A DNA stretch of 64,000 nt from Oreocharis arfaki (Eukaryota; Chordata; Aves; Passeriformes; Paramythiidae): assembly GCA_013398015.1 (NCBI GenBank), contig VZRR01012727.1, forward strand, positions 1,651,901 through 1,715,900, read 5' to 3'. The notes beneath the pieces are model-generated. The model did no database searches. It saw nothing but the letters and a program-made list of their open reading frames with translations, and was not told where the DNA came from. Below are positions 1 through 11,340 of the stretch, one piece after another; positions within the stretch are counted from its first letter, which is position 1; every line of letters starts with the position of its first letter. Position numbers and translations under genes: made by a program.

Positions 1-2295
1 AGTGCAGGAAGCACAGATACCACACCCAAAATCTTGTTCAGGCCTTTTTTCTTTACTTCTGCTTTTTCTCTTCTTTTTCCCATATAAAGTTCAGTACTAA
101 GTTTTACACTTTTCTCCTAAACCAGATTCACAAAATATAAAAAGTCTTTGTTCACCCAAATTATTCAGTTCTAAGCGTAAAGCTACACTTCTCCAAAATA
201 CATGGAAAAATATTAAAGGCGAATATAAGAAGTTCATGTTTTCAGCATTTTATTACTTGATCTATCACATAGAATCTTCCATCCTAAGTATTGGCCTGTA
301 AATACCAGGTTTTTACTAGGATCTTGAAGTTATCACACGTCAGCCTGCCATGAAAAATACAGATTCTTAACATATTAGTTGCAAAGCAATGCTATGCTCA
401 AATTGCTCTTACTACATCATTTTAAGGAATAAAAATAGCACTTTACTTGGCTTCAAGGGTTTTTAAGCCCTTCACGAACACTTATGTAACTCCTCCCTTT
501 GTAGCCCTGATCATGTTTTATTTTCTTTATAAACAGAAGCATCTATTTTAACAGTTAGACAATGAGCACAACATGTATCTTGCCATTCCCCAGATAATAT
601 CATCAGTGACAAAGGAAAAAAGAATTAAAAAGACTATTTTTTGTTAACCAGACAGGAAACCCCACACTTCAGCCTCTTCAAGTAAGCGGTAGACAGAAGT
701 GTCTTACAGCTTTGCAAAAAAAGCATTTTAAACCTTGGAAGTTTAACCAGTTTTCAAAGTTTTTTCAGCAGATTTCAAATCCTCCGTATACAGAAACAGA
801 AAAAAGTCATTAAACTATATATGAAGAAAGCAAGCAGCATAAAATATCCCACTGAAGAAAGATAAATCTGTGTACGATGGGCTGGCTGTTCAGTGTGTGG
901 GAGGGCTGAAGCATGCTGACATTAGCTTAGGAAAATATGCAAACTCTTAACACTTCTGAATGCAAGCAATTTAAAAGCCCACAAACTATCCCCCAGGCAG
1001 CCATCTCAAATAGTGAAGTACTAAAACGGAACTAAAATTAAATTTGAAAAAAGCACAAAAATGTCAGCTTCCATACTGATTGACTACATTACACGATACA
1101 TTACACAGATCGCTGTTTTCAGCTTATATGTAGTTATACTAACACCAGTTTGTTTGTTCTACGCAATTTTATACAAAATCCTTCTTACACCAAGTTAGTA
1201 TTTGTATTACTTAACTCATCAAGTTTTCCCCTTTTAATTTCACTGCCCAAAACCCGATCACACTGCTGAAAGTGGCATATGGCATTACACGAAAAACTGA
1301 CAGGGACGGGCAAGTGCCTGCAGGGGAATAATTCATCTCTACCAGCATCGATACCACAGTGCCTGCCCCCACGTTACTACAGCTGGAATCTCTGCAGTGG
1401 AGCAGATCATGCCACTCCTCCCAGGACTGTCCTCTGCCTGCTGGGGAGCAGGGTCAGCCCTCCCCACTGAGGTCTCTTCACCCTGGTAAAGAATGCAGGC
1501 GAGATAGGAGAAAGGGCTCCCTTGACCTATTTCTTCAGCAGCTCTCACCCCTTCCCCTCCTACACACACATATCTACACCCACCTCCAAATTACACATAC
1601 ATCCAAGAATCTCTGGAGGCTGGTGGAAAAATAAAGATCTGTAGGAAATGAGACACTGAAAAGTAGCAACATTTTCCTCCACGTTTTTGCATCCGTAGAG
1701 AAGCTGAAAGCTGGAGAGACTACACTCCATTTCTCAGTCTCCGGAGAACAGAAGGAAAAGGTAAAAAGCATCAAAATGCCAATCTTTATCTTAGATGCAA
1801 AATCATTCTTGTCTTAATTGTTTTTGCTGTTCATAATTTTCCAGCACCCACTCTGTGCTAGTGACAGTCCAAACACACAGAAGACATTGTTCATACCCTC
1901 AGGAGCATTCCAATTAAATGCAAGAAATTTGAACACAATAAAAATACTCATTTAGCTACAACTGGAGGGTTCAAAGACCGCAATTTATGAAGGATTTACA
2001 GTTATGCTTGGTGTTCATACACAAGAGAACTTCAGCTAAACTCAGGCTTACATTCCTTGGTTTTGTCTAAAGGACAAAAGTGATGCTCTACCTGCTTTTC
2101 ATACGCTACCTGCTTTTGTCTTCAAAACATTTACATAACCCTCAGCAAAAGACTGCGACATTTCCTTCTCCTAATCAATCCTACAGAGAAACCAGGCTAG
2201 ATTAAATTTCCTTTTTAGCTTCAAAATTTCAACAGAAAAGCAAGAAACCACTACAAGGAAGTAGCACTAACCTAAATAACAACATATGAGTTAAT

Positions 2296-2306
2296 GGGGG
2301 GGGGGG
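2296..2306. repeat. Poly-G run
   Basis: Eleven consecutive G residues are followed by further short G runs up to about 2318. Such tracts can form G-quadruplexes and are prone to length error in sequencing. It lies inside DENND1B intron 2 and no function is implied. Confidence 0.8.
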
Positions 2307-5300
2307 CAGGGGAGCGGATGTTAAGTTTAATGAAACTTCTGAAAAGTATAAAAACAAGGGTTTATTTTTTTTAATACACAAAACCTGCATCTAAGACAAG
2401 ACTATAAGAAGATATCCAATGCTCTGAAATGACATTTTACCAATTGGAAAAAGTACCTTTAACTTTTTATTGGTGTAAAATAAATTCTAATACGTTAACA
2501 CAGTATTTGAGACTAAAAATATACACATAAACGAGAGACTTGTAGGAAAGCTTATCTAGTTAATAGCTTATCTAATTATAGTATAGAGCATATAGCTGCT
2601 CTCCACAGTCACCTGAAGAACAGAACATGCTTTAAAAAAGTAGAGAAACCTAACTTCCCGTGGGCCAGTACTTATTTAGTACCCTTCCAGCTGAAACCAA
2701 CAGGGAAAAAGGGTAGCAGTATATAAAGACTGCATCAAAAGTTTTAACTGCTCTTAAAAATAATCCTGCAGACTTCTTCATGTGTTACACTGATAGAATT
2801 ATCTTTTTCATCAGGTTCAAGAGATGCTCTACAAAAAAAAAAAATGCAGAGCAGAGGAAAGGGGTTATCTTGATCAGTGTGTTACACCCACTGGCTCAGA
2901 GCATGTGGTTAACAAGCAACTCTCTAGAGCAAAGAAAAAACAGAAGAAAAAGTAGTGCTTGCTCTGTCCACAATCCTAGCGGCAGCTTTGGAAGACTCTT
3001 AATCAAAACCTTACCAAAGCAAGACAGGCTGTCCTTGGACAAAACTAACAACTGCATTAAACTTTCTTTTGGAATTGGGACCTTCCTGGATTTACGTATT
3101 TTGTTCACACCTTACAGACAGCACTTAAACCTCATACCAAGAATTTTGCATTTCTAGACTTAACGCACACAGTTTTTAACTCTACAAACACACAATTAAA
3201 TTGGATTTGTGCCTTTTTCTTGAAAATTTAATGAAAATAAGACCCTTTAAGGAAAAATAATTTAGAGAGCACACATCACTAAGATTTATTATCATTTTGG
3301 CAGAGGTGAGATAATCTACACGAGTTATTCACGCAATTCAACACAATCTATTTAACATCTTCTCTGACAATCACATAATCTAGCCCTAGAGCTATATGAG
3401 ACTTCTTAGCATTTAAAAAAGAAATAGAGACAAAGCAACCAAATTTCAAGGGTGTTCCAACAATTATTCTTAGATTGAACAGAAGATGAACATGTACTTT
3501 AAAAGGGTAAAACTTAAACAGTCAGGACTGCTTTAGACCCAAACCACAATATTCAGTAGTTGACTTTTCTGGATCTACCTGCAGCCTCTGAGGGGCCTTT
3601 TTGTTGCCTTTTTTATGTGCTATAATCAAAGAAAATGAAGGTATAGAAAACAGCCCTCTCCTAACCACACTGAAACCAATCTGAGCCATCTTCTTAGGAA
3701 ACCACGGACAGAAATGCTGAAGACTTTATGGTCACAGAAGCTGTTGCACATTGCTTTTCTACTGCTGGCTGCTCTATCTGCACTGCCTTTTTCATCTGCA
3801 ACCCAGTTTTAATAGAACCAATACAGAAGATATAAAATGTATAGACTGAGTTAAATTACCAACTTCATCTCTGCCCATTTAACTCAAATCCACAGTTCAG
3901 ACTTAGAGGTGTGTATGCACAACCTGTATAGGCTTGTGTACTCATAGTACACAGCTAAATATATACACTCCTCACAAAGATTACAATGGCACCATTAATT
4001 TGGACATATCCCGTGGAAAAGTTCAGAAACAACAACCTTCCAGAAATTCAATTTACTTTTCCATGATAGAAGGATCCAGATAGCAAAAAACAAGCTGCAG
4101 ACTGATTTGTTCAGACAATTCCTAGGCTCCAGCACACCTTCCAGTGTCAGCTGCAGTGTAACTCTCAAGGGACAAAAGAGTGCCAAGAGAAGAGTAAAGT
4201 AAAGTTGCTGTAGGTGAGTTTGTTGAGCAATAGCCTTATGTAAGACTGTGCACTTAGGACAACTGTCTGTACCCCTGCTTTACTCCTGATACCCAGTAAG
4301 GGTGATTCAGCCCAAAGTGCAAAAAGCTTTTCACTCCAAAGCTAAAGAGCAATTCTTGTCCTTAAAATAGCACAGCAGTTTTGATGATATCTGTTATCAA
4401 GTTGCCCCTTGGGTCTGTAAGTGAAAATTTAATGCAGAAGGCCTGCTGCTGATATTAAATTGAGCACACATTTTTGCTACTTCTTGTTTGCTTGTCCATT
4501 AAGGAATAACACAGAAAAGAATTACAAAAATATGCAACTGCCTGGAAGGCAGTGTAAAACTTTTTGCTATACGGTGCTACTCACACTGCAAGCCAAATTC
4601 ACGATTAACAAATACCAGGCTGTTAGAATAGCTTAGCACTTACATCCCAGTCACTCAGCAAACTCTGGTGAACAGAGGCTAATTCATCTCAAAGTTTTGT
4701 GAGAAACGGGTTATGAGTTTTCATAAGTAAAAGTTGTCACATCGACTAGTTACTAATTGATGCCTACTACCCCTCAGCACTGCAAAGGACCAGAAGTTTT
4801 GACATGAGCTACAGTCTGATGTTGGTCTTAAGGGTTTCGTCTCCTCTTCGGAGATTTACTCTGAAAATACAATAAGCAACCCTAAACTGTCGAGGGAATC
4901 AGGAGAATATTCAAGTAGAGAGTATCTTTTTTTTTTCTCTCCTGCCTGAGGAAAGGGTTGGAAGATCACTGCTCTAGCAATCCTACGGTGCACTCTTGTA
5001 GTTCAAAACAGAGTAACAAATGTTCAAGTATGTAAGCAACTCTCTTAAGTCACAAAAAAATCCAACAACCATGTATCCAATGGGAAACAAAATTTTGACC
5101 CAGCTACAAGTACATACATGCTAACATGAGTGAGCCTGTAATCAATTCAGGAGCTACCTACAAAACACGAAGTGATAAATCCATATTAATCTACATGAAA
5201 CCTCTTTGGTTTCTAATCAGTGTAAACACCTAAGTCGAAAATAATTAGTGGAATGATTGAAGAATAAATTTCCTAACACATATAAACCCTGCTGCATTTC

Positions 5301-7194
5301 ATGTATGTATGATCCTTTACAGCTGGAAAAGTGCTGGGACAATGTAACATCTAAAAAACTGTCATTCCTTGAGAGCTACGTTGTAATTAAGAAGTTATGA
5401 AAAAATACTTTTCCAAAAGTGTTTAACAATTTTAACAGCAAAATTCTTCAGCAAGTCACATTGTTGCAGGCATTTAGCATCCTCACACAAACATCTTAGT
5501 AAGAGCTACACATGCAGTAGGGTGACCTCAATTTTCATTTGTTAGAACAGTTATACATTGGCAAAAGGAAATTAAAATGCAGGAGAATGCAGACTACAGC
5601 AAAGCTTGAAAAGAAAAAGCTTAAAGATACACGGGTCACATTAAGGTCTTCCTCTCTCCTAAGTCAGCTTCTCCTGCTGCTCACTCATGCAGGGAGATCA
5701 TAATTTTGTGGCTGTGATATTTCCACGGCAACACTGGTGACAGTGATGTCACAAATTCAGTCCTGACATAGCTTCAGGATCAAGTATAAGGAGCAGATGG
5801 GATGCGAGGGAGAAAGCCCCTATTTAAACACAAATCTCTTTCATAAGAAAGAAAGAGGCATGAGCAAAGAACCAGGTGAATGGATCACGTTTTCAAGTAT
5901 GATATATTCAAAAGATTATCCTAGCATGAAAATCTATTTAAAGGCAAGACCTACAATACAGGGTAACTGTCAAATTTGTTAGGCCTTATAATAAACCAAC
6001 CTTGAAAGCTCCCTGTTTTGCATGACAAGCCCTGTGCTCTATTTCTAAAGTGGCAGTGAAGACAATACACTTTTGTCCCTTGTGAATTTCCTTTAGATAA
6101 CTTTAACATTCAGATATATTAATTTGATACATCACTGTGTTCATAATACCATATGTAAATATGATGTCAAGCCCTCACTGGAGTGAGTTTGTTATCTGAA
6201 TTAGATATGATATGAAAGACATTAAAGCAAATCCCAGATGGGTCACCAAGTACAAGAAGATGGTAACTGGAATATTCAGCCAGCACTGTTAGATTGGCTA
6301 AAGGGACTGTACTTTTGTCCTTATCTGTGGATGCATGCAAGAACCAACACAAGCTCCAGGCAAGCTAAAGACCCCTAAACCCCTCACCAGTCACACACTG
6401 CAGACTACAAAAAATTACTGGTATCAAACCTCCTTCCTGTCGTTGGCCACACCATGAACCAAGAGCAACTGAGCCCATGTGGCATAGCAGGATTGTGACA
6501 AAAAGAGAAATAGCAGAGAATACAACCACAATATAGTCACAGTCTCCACATTAACTCCTGTCACAGTGCGAGGAGACGCTCACAGATTTCTTAACGATGC
6601 TCCTCCCCACAGAGGACAAGTAATAAACAGCAAAACTACCTACCAAGAGAGGCAGAGAAAGTGCCTATGACCAAAATTCAGATGTAGGTGGTCATTCAGA
6701 AAGCTGCAAGCAATGAGAAGTGGTTTCTTACGGCAGCAGTGGTAGAAAGATGCACAAGAAAAATCAGAAGTCACATGGGAGATGAAAGGAATTAAAAGGA
6801 TATAGATCCATGTTCTGATCACAGAGGAAAAAAGCCCACACTATCCAAGATTCCAAGATGAAGACCTCAAAGGATTACCAACAGTCTAGATCTCAGGAGG
6901 AAAAGGAAGAAAGTGAGTAAAGCCTGCAGGCTGAAGCTGGGCCTAAGCCAAGACGTGAACAGGCCCCCAGGAAGGGATGTTGGGTGGAGGCAGAGGCTAA
7001 AAGCACAATGCAAGGAGGAACAGATCCAAAGACAAGTAGCTAAGCAGGGTTCCCAGACATATCTATGAAATCACTAAGGCAAAAACTGCAAAACGGAGAG
7101 AAAAGAAGGCAAATAGTGCCATGTGATACAAGCCACAACAACGGTCAGAGCTAGGAAAGTCCACCTGATTTGCCAAACTTTGACAATACCAACA

Positions 7195-7470
7195 GCAAAT
7201 CAAAAAAGCAGGCCATAAACTGAAGGATGCTGGCTAGTCACAAAAATACTTAAAAGACCTGAAGAACTACAATTGTTTAGCTTGAACAAAAATGGGTGTT
7301 TATCCAAACACATCAGACATGTTCCCATGACTAACACTGACAGAAATGCTGTCTGAAATTTAAAAAAAAAAAAAANTCGGGGCTATAAACTTCTACAGGC
7401 CTCTGACCTGCTAGAGTAGTAAACTCTGGAAACAGTATCCATTAGCACAGTAGGATAAGAAATATAGTCC
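7195..7470 (+). mobile_element. Possible highly decayed CR1 LINE fragment
   Basis: Around 7255-7300 the text reads like the CR1 segment just upstream of the 3' tail (a CTGAAGAACTACAATTGTTTAGCTT-like stretch, quoted here only in part: GAACTACAATTGTTTAGCTT). The following 150 bases keep scattered similarity, such as the segment after the A run near 7430. The match is from memory of CR1 consensus sequence and is weak. It could equally be unrelated intronic sequence. Confidence 0.25.
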
Positions 7471-8251
7471 ATTTTAAGATGTAGTTTATTGTTTTTACAG
7501 CTGTGATTAAGACACAGCTGTCATGGACTAACATGACTACAACACAACACCGACAAGACTCCTCCTCTCCCTTTGCTTTTGCAAGGCCAACAACCTCGGA
7601 TGAGAACATGAACTAAGTTCCTCCAGTGGACTTTCAAGAGGTCACTTTAATTTCAGTACTGGAAATCCCATCTTCTTTTTACCCAAGAGGAAAAAATCCT
7701 CTCCCAGACGACTCTTGCACTACTACATCTCTTTTACCTCGTGTTTATAGAGATGTGAAAGTGACGGCTGATACAAGCTGGAGTCAGCTCTCACTGCTGT
7801 TTGTATGGTGTAGCAAACCAAGGCAGCCGCCAAACATGAGCTACAAAGAAAGTCTCTTCCTACTGTTGCTCAGAAAACAACTTACTTTCTCTCTATCACA
7901 CTGATCAAAATTAACATTCCCCTGATAAACAGAAGTCAATTGCTCTTCCAAAATGAAATCTTACATAGAGTCAACATTGTAAGAGTAGATAATACATTCC
8001 AAGTCCAAGTTTTGCAAATATATCATGCAGAACAAAAATATTTTTACAACAGCTAAAATGAAAACATAACAAAACCCCACAACAACTATAAAGTAATAGA
8101 TTTTAAAAAGCAATATAATAACCATAGGCACATTCTAACACAATCCCAGTCCAAAAGGAATTAAAAGTATAAAATAACACTAGATTGGGATGCCAAGTAT
8201 TTTTTTCAGCTCTCATTTCTCTTAACAAATATCACAGGCACAGTGTGTTAC

Positions 8252-8316
8252 CTTCGTTTTCTGAAGCTTGGCATTTTACTTTCAGTACCAAATCAAAGGT
8301 ACGTTCCGGATTTTCC
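8252..8316 (-). CDS. DENND1B: DENND1B coding exon 2 (start of uDENN domain)
   Basis: The minus strand shows a pyrimidine-rich acceptor ending TTCTTCTAG, then a 65-nt exon, then a donor GTAACA at 8251-8246. The exon is one base, 21 full codons and one base. It reads E-N-P-E-R-T-F-D-L-V-L-K-V-K-C followed by Q-A-S-E-N-E. This matches the N-terminus of human DENND1B (connecdenn 2), where N-P-D-R-T-F-D-L-V-L-K-V-K-C-H-A-S-E-N-E follows a short first-exon peptide beginning M-D-C-R-T-K. DENND1 proteins are clathrin-coat-associated guanine nucleotide exchange factors for RAB35, and this segment is the first strand region of the uDENN half. DENND1A and DENND1C share the motif, but the wording and the LHX9 neighbour favour 1B. 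The split first codon implies that exon 1 ends with two bases of a Lys codon. Confidence 0.92.
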
Positions 8317-9174
8317 CTAGAAGAAACAAACACAACCAATTAATCATATACATGTTTCAGATCTTATTTCCTCTGTTATATTCTTTCCACTCTTTTTGTA
8401 CAATAATAAATAAAATTAAAATACCATTAAAACAAAATTAGTACTCAGATTAGTTCTAAGGAAGTACCAAAAAGTCACATTTCCCTATACAGCCTTAAGA
8501 AAGGAATAAGAGAGATAAACAAGCTGAACTGTGTGATTTATTTACACGATATTGTCACTGCCTTATACATCAAATAGCTTTTAAGTCACTCCATCACACC
8601 CCACCTAACAGTTGAGAAAAAAGACCTACTATACTCCTTATCAATCAATCAATCTGCAACATTAATGGAGTCACAGGCAGCCCCTTCTAAAGCTATGTCT
8701 TATTTCTACTAAACAGGAACAGCCCATCATTAGACTTCCATTTTAAACCCCAAGGCCGAGAATCGCTTGGCTTCCTCTTTCACCAGATATTGATCGCCAG
8801 CTGGGGCTTGATTCACTGCGAGAGCCAACACGAGTGCACTAACTAGGGATGGACACAAGCCTGAGCTGGGCAGGAAGAGGGAGCCTCCCTATCTGCAGTA
8901 GCCATCAAGGGCAGCTGTGTGTGACGGCCGGCCGGCGCCTCTTCCACCTGATGATAATAACGAGCTGCATGTGCCAATAGCAATTAACACTCAACCTAAT
9001 CCCAAACTACATATTTATTGAAACAGCTCTAAATGTCATTACCATACCATCCACCCCTCTCTGCCTACCAAGCACACTGCTATTTATATTAAAAACAAGC
9101 GGTATAACCGCACACATATCAATTATCTATTTAACCACATAAAAGGCTCACACTTGAACTCCTGCCTTGTGTAA

Positions 9175-9210
9175 CACTCCCACTGAAGTCAGCTGGAGAT
9201 TTAGGCACAG
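9175..9210. repeat. Ancient sauropsid-type repeat relic
   Basis: The core CTCCCACTGAAGTCAGCTGG, followed by a GAGATTTAGGCA-like end, resembles a motif I know as common in bird, turtle and crocodile intergenic DNA (CCACTGAAGTCAATGGGAGT type). The family name is not certain. Only a short core survives. Confidence 0.4.
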
Positions 9211-9531
9211 AAAAAAAAAATCCAAGACTTGGTTCCAGGTTTCTAGAATGCTTCACATAAAGCATACAGCAAATTAACACATTGTTGTTTCTTTAAATAA
9301 AGTTTTGAATGAAATCCAAAGGCTGAGCTAGGAAAAAACTCAGCTGTCACAAATTAATTGATTAGTACGTGCTTTCAACTGACCTCAGCACCATCATCTA
9401 CTGAGATATGCAATTACAGTCTAATCCAGATTACAAAAACGTAACCTGCCCATATTGGACTCTTTCTTTTAATGCATTTTAAAGCATTTTCTTGGAGAAA
9501 TCCTGTATCTACTGATCCTGCGTACAGGAGA

Positions 9532-9600
9532 TGAAATTCTGGTCTGAGTTACAACAGCCTAAATCCAGGACATTGGAGATTTACTCTGGTGTTAAACTGT
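9532..9600. repeat. Ancient sauropsid-type repeat relic
   Basis: The stretch GAAATTCTGGTCTGAGTTAC, followed by a spaced TAAATCCAGGA and a TTTACTCTGGTGT-like end, resembles a dispersed old repeat with the plan 'aattctgatctcagttaca...gtaaatc...'. It is similar to the relics at 35901-35955 and 38511-38602. The identification comes from pattern memory, not alignment. Confidence 0.4.
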
Positions 9601-10228
9601 TCATTGTTCCTCTGGCTGGTAGGCAGCTTCAGAACGAAACTGATAAGGCCTGGTTGAGTCACCTAGAAAACTGAACCACAAAAATCCTTCATTTAAAAGA
9701 AATGACATCTCCCCATGACACTGTCCTAGCTTAGGCATGAGGTTTATACTCTCAGGTTGGGGCTTTAATGTGAATCAGTTCAAGCTTTACAAACACCAAA
9801 TGAGTGCTTCTAACTCAACTCCTAGCTGAATTACACTCATGAAAACAAGCTCTTTGAAGTAATACTGCCTTCTGCCTTTCACCGTAGTACTCCAAAACTG
9901 CTTTTGCAGGAAAATGCTTCTAAGTTTACTCTTCACATCCCACCACGCTTGGAAGTGTCAAAAATGTGTCAAACCAATCTGAGAATTGTGAGCCCGTCTC
10001 TCGTCTCTCGTTTCCCTGCCAGCTCCGCGGTGCCAGCCTGCTCATTCAGCACGTATGGACACAGAGTTGTCTGTCAATTGCCGAAACCCGTGCGTAACAT
10101 CTTGCCACTTTCAATGGCACGAGAGCAGGCGGCCGCTGCCGGAGGGCACCCTGGACAGCAGCGCTCCCAAACACTCAAAAAACCTCCTCGGCACCTGCCA
10201 TGCCGCAATGGCAAAAGGGTGGTCTGCA

Positions 10229-10480
10229 AGCACCATGGCCATAAGCTAAAACACAAGGAGTTTCACCTGAACATGAGGAAGAACTTCTTTACACTGAGAG
10301 TGGCAGAGCATTGGAACAGGCTGCCCAGGAAGGTCATGGAGTCTCCCCCTGGAGACGTTCCAAACCCACCTGGAAGCGTTCCTGTGTCAGCTGCTCTGCA
10401 TGACCCTGCCTTGGCAAGGCGAGCGGACGGGATGATCTGCAGAGCTCCCTCCCAACCCTGACAATGCTGTGATCTCCTGA
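10229..10480 (+). mobile_element. CR1 LINE 3' fragment (5'-truncated)
   Basis: This is the typical avian CR1 tail in sense orientation. It has a CATAAGCTAAAACACAAGGA-like start, then the segment encoding the degenerate text '...FHLNMRKNFFTLRVAEHWNRLPRKVMESP...', then a GGGATGATCTGCAGAGCTCC-like block. It ends with a CCCAACCCTGACAATGCTGT terminus that stands in for the usual 8-bp CR1 end repeats (ATTCTGTG-like). CR1 copies lack a poly-A tail and are normally cut short at the 5' end, as here. The open frame through it is a relic of the element, not a host gene. It lies in DENND1B intron 1, antisense to that gene, and abuts the promoter CpG island. Confidence 0.93.
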
Positions 10481-11340
10481 AGGGATGCCTGTAACAACCT
10501 CGGCCCACGGCGGGCAGGGGCACTGCGGGCAGCTCTGCTGGGCCCGGCGGCCTCGGGACCGCGCTGCCACCCCCGCACGGGCCCCGTTCACCGGGCACAG
10601 CCCGACCGGCGCCGGGGCCTCTGCCCGGCCGGGCCGGCGGCTGCCGAGCGTGTCCCCCGCGCCGCTGCGGACGGGCGATGCCGGGNNNNNNNNNNNNNNN
10701 NNNNNNNNNNNNNNNNNNNNNNNNNNNNNNNNNNNNNNNNNNNNNNNNNNNNNNNNNNNNNNNNNNNNNNNNNNNNNNNNNNNNNNNNNNNNNNNNNNNN
10801 NNNNNNNNNNNNNNNNNNNNNNNNNNNNNNNNNNNNNNNNNNNNNNNNNNNNNNNNNNNNNNNNNNNNNNNNNNNNNNNNNNNNNNNNNNNNNNNNNNNN
10901 NNNNNNNNNNNNNNNNNNNNNNNNNNNNNNNNNNNNNNNNNNNNNNNNNNNNNNNNNNNNNNNNNNNNNNNNNNNNNNNNNNNNNNNNNNNNNNNNNNNN
11001 NNNNNNNNNNNNNNNNNNNNNNNNNNNNNNNNNNNNNNNNNNNNNNNNNNNNNNNNNNNNNGGCCGCGACTGCGGCGGAGCGGCGGCACCGCCTCCTCCC
11101 CCGTCTCTCAGTTCCTGTTGCAGCCGCTCCGGCACCTTCTGGGAACCAGGAAGCTCCGCGGCGGCCCGGGGAGCCGCCGGGGCCGGTGTCACCTGAGGCC
11201 GGCGGGGGAGGGCGGGCAGCCCGTGCCCTCCGCGGCAGGTGCGCGGGGCCCGGGGCGCTGCGGGCCCTGCCCGAGGCCCGGCAGGTGGGGCAGGGCAGCG
11301 CACAGGGCCCGTCATGTGTCACCTCACGGGCACCTTCACC
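10481..11340 (-). promoter_or_regulatory. DENND1B: CpG island: presumed DENND1B promoter and exon 1
   Basis: This block is very GC-rich with dense CpG on both sides of an N gap. It lies 2.2-3.0 kb upstream, on the minus strand, of DENND1B coding exon 2, which is the expected place for the promoter, 5' UTR and the short first coding exon. I could not find the expected M-D-C-R start or an AA|GT donor in the readable flanks, so exon 1 probably falls inside the gap. No TATA box was seen. The long X-filled open frames across this block are artefacts of the gap and of GC-rich sequence with few stop codons. Confidence 0.7.
10686..11061. other. Assembly gap (376 N) in CpG island core
   Basis: A continuous run of N is flanked by high-GC sequence. 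Such gaps are common in short-read bird assemblies at GC-rich first exons. The length may be an estimate rather than measured. Confidence 0.99.

Larger units (their letters stand above)
1..8251 (-). other. DENND1B: DENND1B intron 2 (part); non-coding
   Basis: This AT-rich stretch lies downstream, in the minus-strand sense, of the DENND1B exon at 8252-8316, so it is read as part of intron 2. I looked on the minus strand for the next DENND1B coding block (the family segment that follows ...ASENE and begins D-P-V-V-L-W-K-F-P) and did not see it. The intron therefore probably runs past the left edge. The open frames here (for example 2780-3157 and 7626-7904) have no recognisable protein similarity and are interrupted by simple repeats. 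A single N is at 7376, after a run of A. Apart from an 11-base G run and a possible old CR1 remnant listed separately, nothing else is supported. Confidence 0.7.
8317..10228 (-). other. DENND1B: DENND1B intron 1, proximal part
   Basis: This is non-coding sequence between the exon 2 acceptor and a CR1 insertion. It contains a short GC-rich island of text at about 8920-8945 and two short relics that resemble a widespread old sauropsid repeat (9175-9210 and 9532-9600, listed separately). The frame at 9904-10461 runs from unique DNA into the CR1 tail and is not a gene. The intron designation depends on exon 1 lying in the CpG island to the right. Confidence 0.65.

Noticed and set aside
5715..5760. 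X-box-like CCACGGCAAC and CRE-like TGATGTCA in DENND1B intron 2
   Set aside because: Only half of the X-box matches and the CRE is a variant. There is no promoter nearby to support them.
9904..10461. 185-codon plus-strand open frame
   Set aside because: Its second half is the sense text of a CR1 LINE tail and its first half has no similarity. It is a repeat-derived frame, not a gene.
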